NCBI RefSeq assembly: GCF_900166585.1
Contig: NZ_FVZC01000008.1
Coordinates: 930,001-994,000, forward strand
Length of the DNA stretch: 64,000 nucleotides
Origin: Mesobacillus jeotgali
Lineage (GTDB): Bacteria; Bacillota; Bacilli; Bacillales; Cytobacillaceae
Direction of reading: 5' to 3'
Part shown: one piece after another, positions 61,236 to 64,000 of the stretch
How the letters are laid out: each line of letters starts with the position of its first letter
Position numbering within the stretch: position 1 is the first letter of the stretch
Position numbers and translations under genes: made by a program
Notes under the pieces: model-generated
Seen by the model: the letters and a program-made list of their open reading frames with translations, nothing else
Told to the model about the DNA's origin: nothing
The model's database searches: none

Positions 61236-62611
61236 AATCTCTTTATTTGAAATTTGTTGTCATTACGATCGGGATCATGATTTTTAGCAGTATGTCAGCC
61301 TTTTTAATATCCAACGCTTATTATCAGCAAAACTTGAAACTGCAAAACGATCAAAAAATCACTAAAATGGCCCATTCTATTGCCAGGTATACTGCCATGC
61401 ATGCTGATGTCAACTTGAACGAGTACCTGGGGAATATTTCTGCAATTGGCTATCAGATATACCTGGTTGACAGTTCTGGGGAAGGATCTTTTTTTGGCTC
61501 ACCATTCAGGGATAAAAGCCTTTCTGTTTCAACTAAAGAGTATGTATTAAAGGGAAATGTCTTTCATGGCATTTCTCAATTCCCGCAAAAAACTTTTGTA
61601 ACAGGCTTTTTTGCAAATGAACTGAAGAATACAATTGGTGTTCCACTAACACATAGCGGAGTAAATTATGCCCTTTTCGTCAGGCCTGATATTAAACTTC
61701 TTTTTAATGAAATGCATCTTCTATTTGCATGGATGCTGTTCTTCACGATTATTTTGAGTATCGTTATCGTGCTGGTAAGTGCCAAGTATTTGGTAAAACC
61801 CATTTCAAAACTAACAACAGCGACAAAATCTCTCTCCAATGGTGACTTTAATGTAGAACTCGATATTACTCGTCATGATGAATTAGGGGAACTTTCACAT
61901 AGTTTTTTACGCATGGCAAGAAGATTGGAGCAAATGGAAGACATGCGAAAGGAGTTCATATCGAACATTTCTCATGATATCCAGTCCCCTCTATCCAATA
62001 TAAAAGGATATACAAATCTGTTGGAAAATAAGTCAGTAAGCGCAGAAGAAAGAGACCGTTACTTTTCCATTATTAATGGCGAAATTAGAAGGCTGTCTAC
62101 GTTAACCAAACAACTATTACTCCTTGCCACGTTAGACAGCAATGAGGATATCCTGAAAAAAAGACATTATAATGTCGGGCAGCAAATTAAGGAATTGCTG
62201 CGAAATTATCAATGGCTGATAAATGAAAAAAATATCATGCTCAGTTACACCCTGCCAGATATTGAAATCAACGGGGACCCATCTTTACTGAATACTGTTT
62301 GGGATAATCTATTGACGAATGCCATCAAATATAATAAAAATGGTGGCAGCATTGATATATCAATAGAAGAAAAAGGAGAAATCCTAGTAGTTACCTTTGA
62401 AGATACAGGAATTGGATTGAACAAAACCGAAATCGAAAGGATATTTGATCGCTTCTATCGGGCAGATACTTCAAGAGCACGCACAATGGAAGGAACAGGA
62501 CTCGGTCTTTCGATTGTTTGGACAGTTGTTAAGCTCCATGATGGCCATGTTAAAGTAAATAGTACAGCAAAAGAAGGAAGTACTTTTATCATAGAGTTAC
62601 CAATCAAGTGA
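61232..62611 (+). CDS. hssS: Haem sensor histidine kinase HssS
   Basis: A 459-residue kinase (HssS of Staphylococcus: 457): helix 1 (about 7-28), extracytoplasmic sensor (30-160), helix 2 (163-184), HAMP (about 185-238), phospho-accepting His in ISHDIQSPLSNI (H248), N-box WDNLLTNAIKYN, G boxes FEDTGIGL and GTGLGLSIV. The regulator/kinase pair is downstream of its target transporter, unlike the divergent order in Staphylococcus. Confidence 0.83.
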   Translation: MKSLYLKFVVITIGIMIFSSMSAFLISNAYYQQNLKLQNDQKITKMAHSIARYTAMHADVNLNEYLGNISAIGYQIYLVDSSGEGSFFGSPFRDKSLSVSTKEYVLKGNVFHGISQFPQKTFVTGFFANELKNTIGVPLTHSGVNYALFVRPDIKLLFNEMHLLFAWMLFFTIILSIVIVLVSAKYLVKPISKLTTATKSLSNGDFNVELDITRHDELGELSHSFLRMARRLEQMEDMRKEFISNISHDIQSPLSNIKGYTNLLENKSVSAEERDRYFSIINGEIRRLSTLTKQLLLLATLDSNEDILKKRHYNVGQQIKELLRNYQWLINEKNIMLSYTLPDIEINGDPSLLNTVWDNLLTNAIKYNKNGGSIDISIEEKGEILVVTFEDTGIGLNKTEIERIFDRFYRADTSRARTMEGTGLGLSIVWTVVKLHDGHVKVNSTAKEGSTFIIELPIK

Positions 62612-62825
62612 AATATAAACAATTGATCATTCATTACTAATCGACATATTGGCAGCGGGTATTTTTAGTAATATTTTCAAATTGAGTTATAGAATAAACT
62701 TATAAAAGGTGCACTACACATGAGGGGTAATTTTAACTAAAGGTGCCCTTTTTCCTCTAGGTATGAGGGAAGGATAAGCAATAAAAAGCAAAAAAACTCT
62801 CAAAGTTGTTTTTCTGCAAGCAATC
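62612..62825. other. Intergenic stretch after hssS
   Basis: AT-rich, with a weak hairpin candidate (AGGGG...CCCTTTTTCC near 62723-62756) that could end the hssRS transcript. No gene seen; it merges into decayed zwf sequence. Confidence 0.35.
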
Positions 62826-63055
62826 AAAATGTCCCAGAAGCGTATGAACTCTTGATCTTTGATGCACTCTGGGGGATGCAACATTTTTTGCTCATTGGAA
62901 CTAAGTGGAATGGTCTTGGGTATGGGTAAATTGGTAGAACCAATATTAAAGGCGTTTAAAGAAAATTGAGTTCCTCTTCATACCTCTTCATCTAGATCAA
63001 TGGGGCCAGAAGCCGCTCATTAATTACTAGAAGAAGGGGGATATAATTGGTGGTA
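62826..63055 (+). pseudogene. zwf: Degraded C-terminal remnant of glucose-6-phosphate dehydrogenase (zwf)
   Basis: Read across several frameshifts and stops, the DNA gives VPEAYELLIFDAL, GDATFFAHWN-VEWSWVWV, VEPILKAFKEN, PLH, then SMGPEAAH-LLEEGGYNWW and a stop. This matches the G6PDH C-terminus (PEAYERLxxDxxxGDxTLFxRxDEVExAW ... YxxGxWGPxEADxLLxxDGxxWW). The frame breaks at about 62871, an in-frame TAA follows AACTAAGTGG near 62901, and more stops follow. No N-terminal part lies upstream in the window. Confidence 0.75.
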
Positions 63056-63417
63056 AAGTAATACGAGTAAAGCGGATCTAATCCCATTGCCTATTATTGT
63101 TTATTATGCTTCTAAAAATAAACCTGAACTAAAAAGTATGAGCTCCTTTAATCTCTTACGGAAAAGGCAGGACATTATTCCGTATAATCCAATACAGCAA
63201 AGATAAACTTCCTACTTGAACTTTTTAATGTCAACTAGAGAACAAATTAACTATTATATTGACCGTGAATCCTTTATATCTATCTAAAGATAAAAGGTCA
63301 GTAGAATTACTAAAATGGTTTTATGGGATTTGCTAACGAACATCATTTAATAAAAATTATGAAAAAAGGGAACCCTCTTTCTAAGCTTTTAGATTTTTAT
63401 TTAGAAAGAGGTTATAA
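63056..63417. other. Intergenic stretch, probably further gene debris, ending in an RBS-masking hairpin
   Basis: Short broken frames (for example TSREQINYYIDRESF near 63230 and KDKRSVELLKWFYG after a shift) look like remains of a lost gene, but I cannot name it. At the end CCTCTTTCTAA (63374-63384) pairs perfectly with TTAGAAAGAGG (63401-63411), which contains the ribosome-binding site of the next gene. Confidence 0.45.
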
Positions 63418-64000
63418 ATGAGAAAAAAACGAAAACGAAAAATTAGAAATAGGCATATCATTTTGATACTAAGCGTCGCATTAATTTCAATTATCAATAG
63501 ATCATCGGGTGATATTCCTAAGTATTATAAAAATATGGTTTACGTTAGTTCTTTTAACGCTATTTATTATTTGCTATGTAAAAGACATCTTTTATGGGAA
63601 TCTATCCCATCCGGAGTAAACTGGTTCACTATTAGAGTAGTTCATACATTTATAATAACCCCTTTATTAGTGCTCGTATTCTTATCCAAAATGCCGCATA
63701 CCCTGCTTAAACAATATACTTACATCATACGGTGGAGTATCGTAAGTACCGCTGTTGAATATTTGATTCACAAAAAGCATTTAATTCTTTATGCGCACGG
63801 TTGGAGTGTACTCTGGTCAGGAATACTATACTTTAAGATGTTTGTGTACAGTCACTTATTTACGAAACACCCGAGACTTACGTTATTCCTATCTCTGTGT
63901 TCAACTGTGTACTTTATTTTTAAATTCAAGGTTCCATTGAAAATGAAGCACTTTTCAAGGTATTTTGAACTGTTAATTGATGTGTATTTCCATACACCCT
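63418..64000 (+). CDS. CBO0543 family membrane protein (3' end outside window)
   Basis: ATG 63418 opens a frame that is still open at base 64000 (194 codons). It begins MRKKRKRKIRNRHIILILSV, then KYYKNMVYVSSFNAIYYLLCKRHLLWES, VHTFIITPLLVLVFLSKMP, VEYLIHKKHLILYAHGWSVLWSG and KMKHFSRYFELLIDVYFH. The order of aromatic-rich membrane segments matches the Bacillus family annotated CBO0543, of unknown function. RBS AGAGG lies in a hairpin just upstream. Confidence 0.75.
   Translation, partial: MRKKRKRKIRNRHIILILSVALISIINRSSGDIPKYYKNMVYVSSFNAIYYLLCKRHLLWESIPSGVNWFTIRVVHTFIITPLLVLVFLSKMPHTLLKQYTYIIRWSIVSTAVEYLIHKKHLILYAHGWSVLWSGILYFKMFVYSHLFTKHPRLTLFLSLCSTVYFIFKFKVPLKMKHFSRYFELLIDVYFHTP

Overview
The window looks like the chromosome of a low-to-moderate G+C Bacillaceae species (Bacillus/Mesobacillus type). 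Evidence: strong AGGAGG-type ribosome-binding sites, frequent GTG/TTG starts, T-box and lysine riboswitch leaders, a CcpA (cre) site, and protein families typical of Bacillus (DctP, MaeA, PsuK/PsuG, OpuF-type transporter, HrtAB/HssRS, CBO0543). No rRNA, tRNA, prophage or CRISPR was seen. Product names come from motif and family recognition by eye, not from a database search.

Layout. 1-5.9 kb: beta-glucan use (end of a glucan phosphorylase-like enzyme, a GH30 glycosidase, a secreted GH16 laminarinase with four CBM-like modules). 6-9.4 kb: MATE exporter and two aldo/keto reductases. 9.6-12.1 kb: two-gene compatible-solute ABC importer with a fused permease/binding protein. 12.2-13.5 kb: an unannotated 35-residue membrane protein divergent from a MarR regulator across two palindromes, then a polysaccharide deacetylase frameshifted at an A7 run. 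13.6-19.2 kb: C4-dicarboxylate sensing, uptake and malic enzyme. 19.3-24.9 kb: nitronate monooxygenase, a decayed AraC/GH39-like gene, a NorB-like efflux pump, a GC-rich interspersed repeat, an M20 amidohydrolase and a TRIC-type membrane protein.

25-28.4 kb is a pseudouridine catabolism locus. 28.5-29.6 kb is a deletion scar joining a transporter start to the tail of a GH32 sucrose hydrolase, preceded by an intact promoter and attenuator-like leader. 30.5-35.7 kb holds a sigma-54 unit: activator, a consensus -24/-12 promoter with upstream inverted repeats, an M24 peptidase and an EutH-type permease. 36.3-41.8 kb carries two polar amino-acid ABC importers; the second follows a lysine riboswitch and has a MITE-like element inside it. 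44.3-48.2 kb is a cupin-XRE regulator and an aromatic-ring/quinone cluster (esterase, LigB-type dioxygenase, DoxX, 4-oxalocrotonate tautomerase, hydratase/decarboxylase).

50.5-58 kb is an isoleucine/valine operon (ilvE-ilvD-ilvB-ilvN-ilvC-ilvA) with two T-boxes. 58.1-58.6 kb is a nine-copy 52-bp tandem array in which every unit carries an inverted repeat; one unit shows a compensatory base-pair change. It lies just upstream of the haem-stress locus hrtB-hrtA-hssR-hssS, which has a recognisable HssR-type direct repeat. The last 1.4 kb holds a degraded zwf remnant and the start of a CBO0543-family membrane protein that runs off the window.
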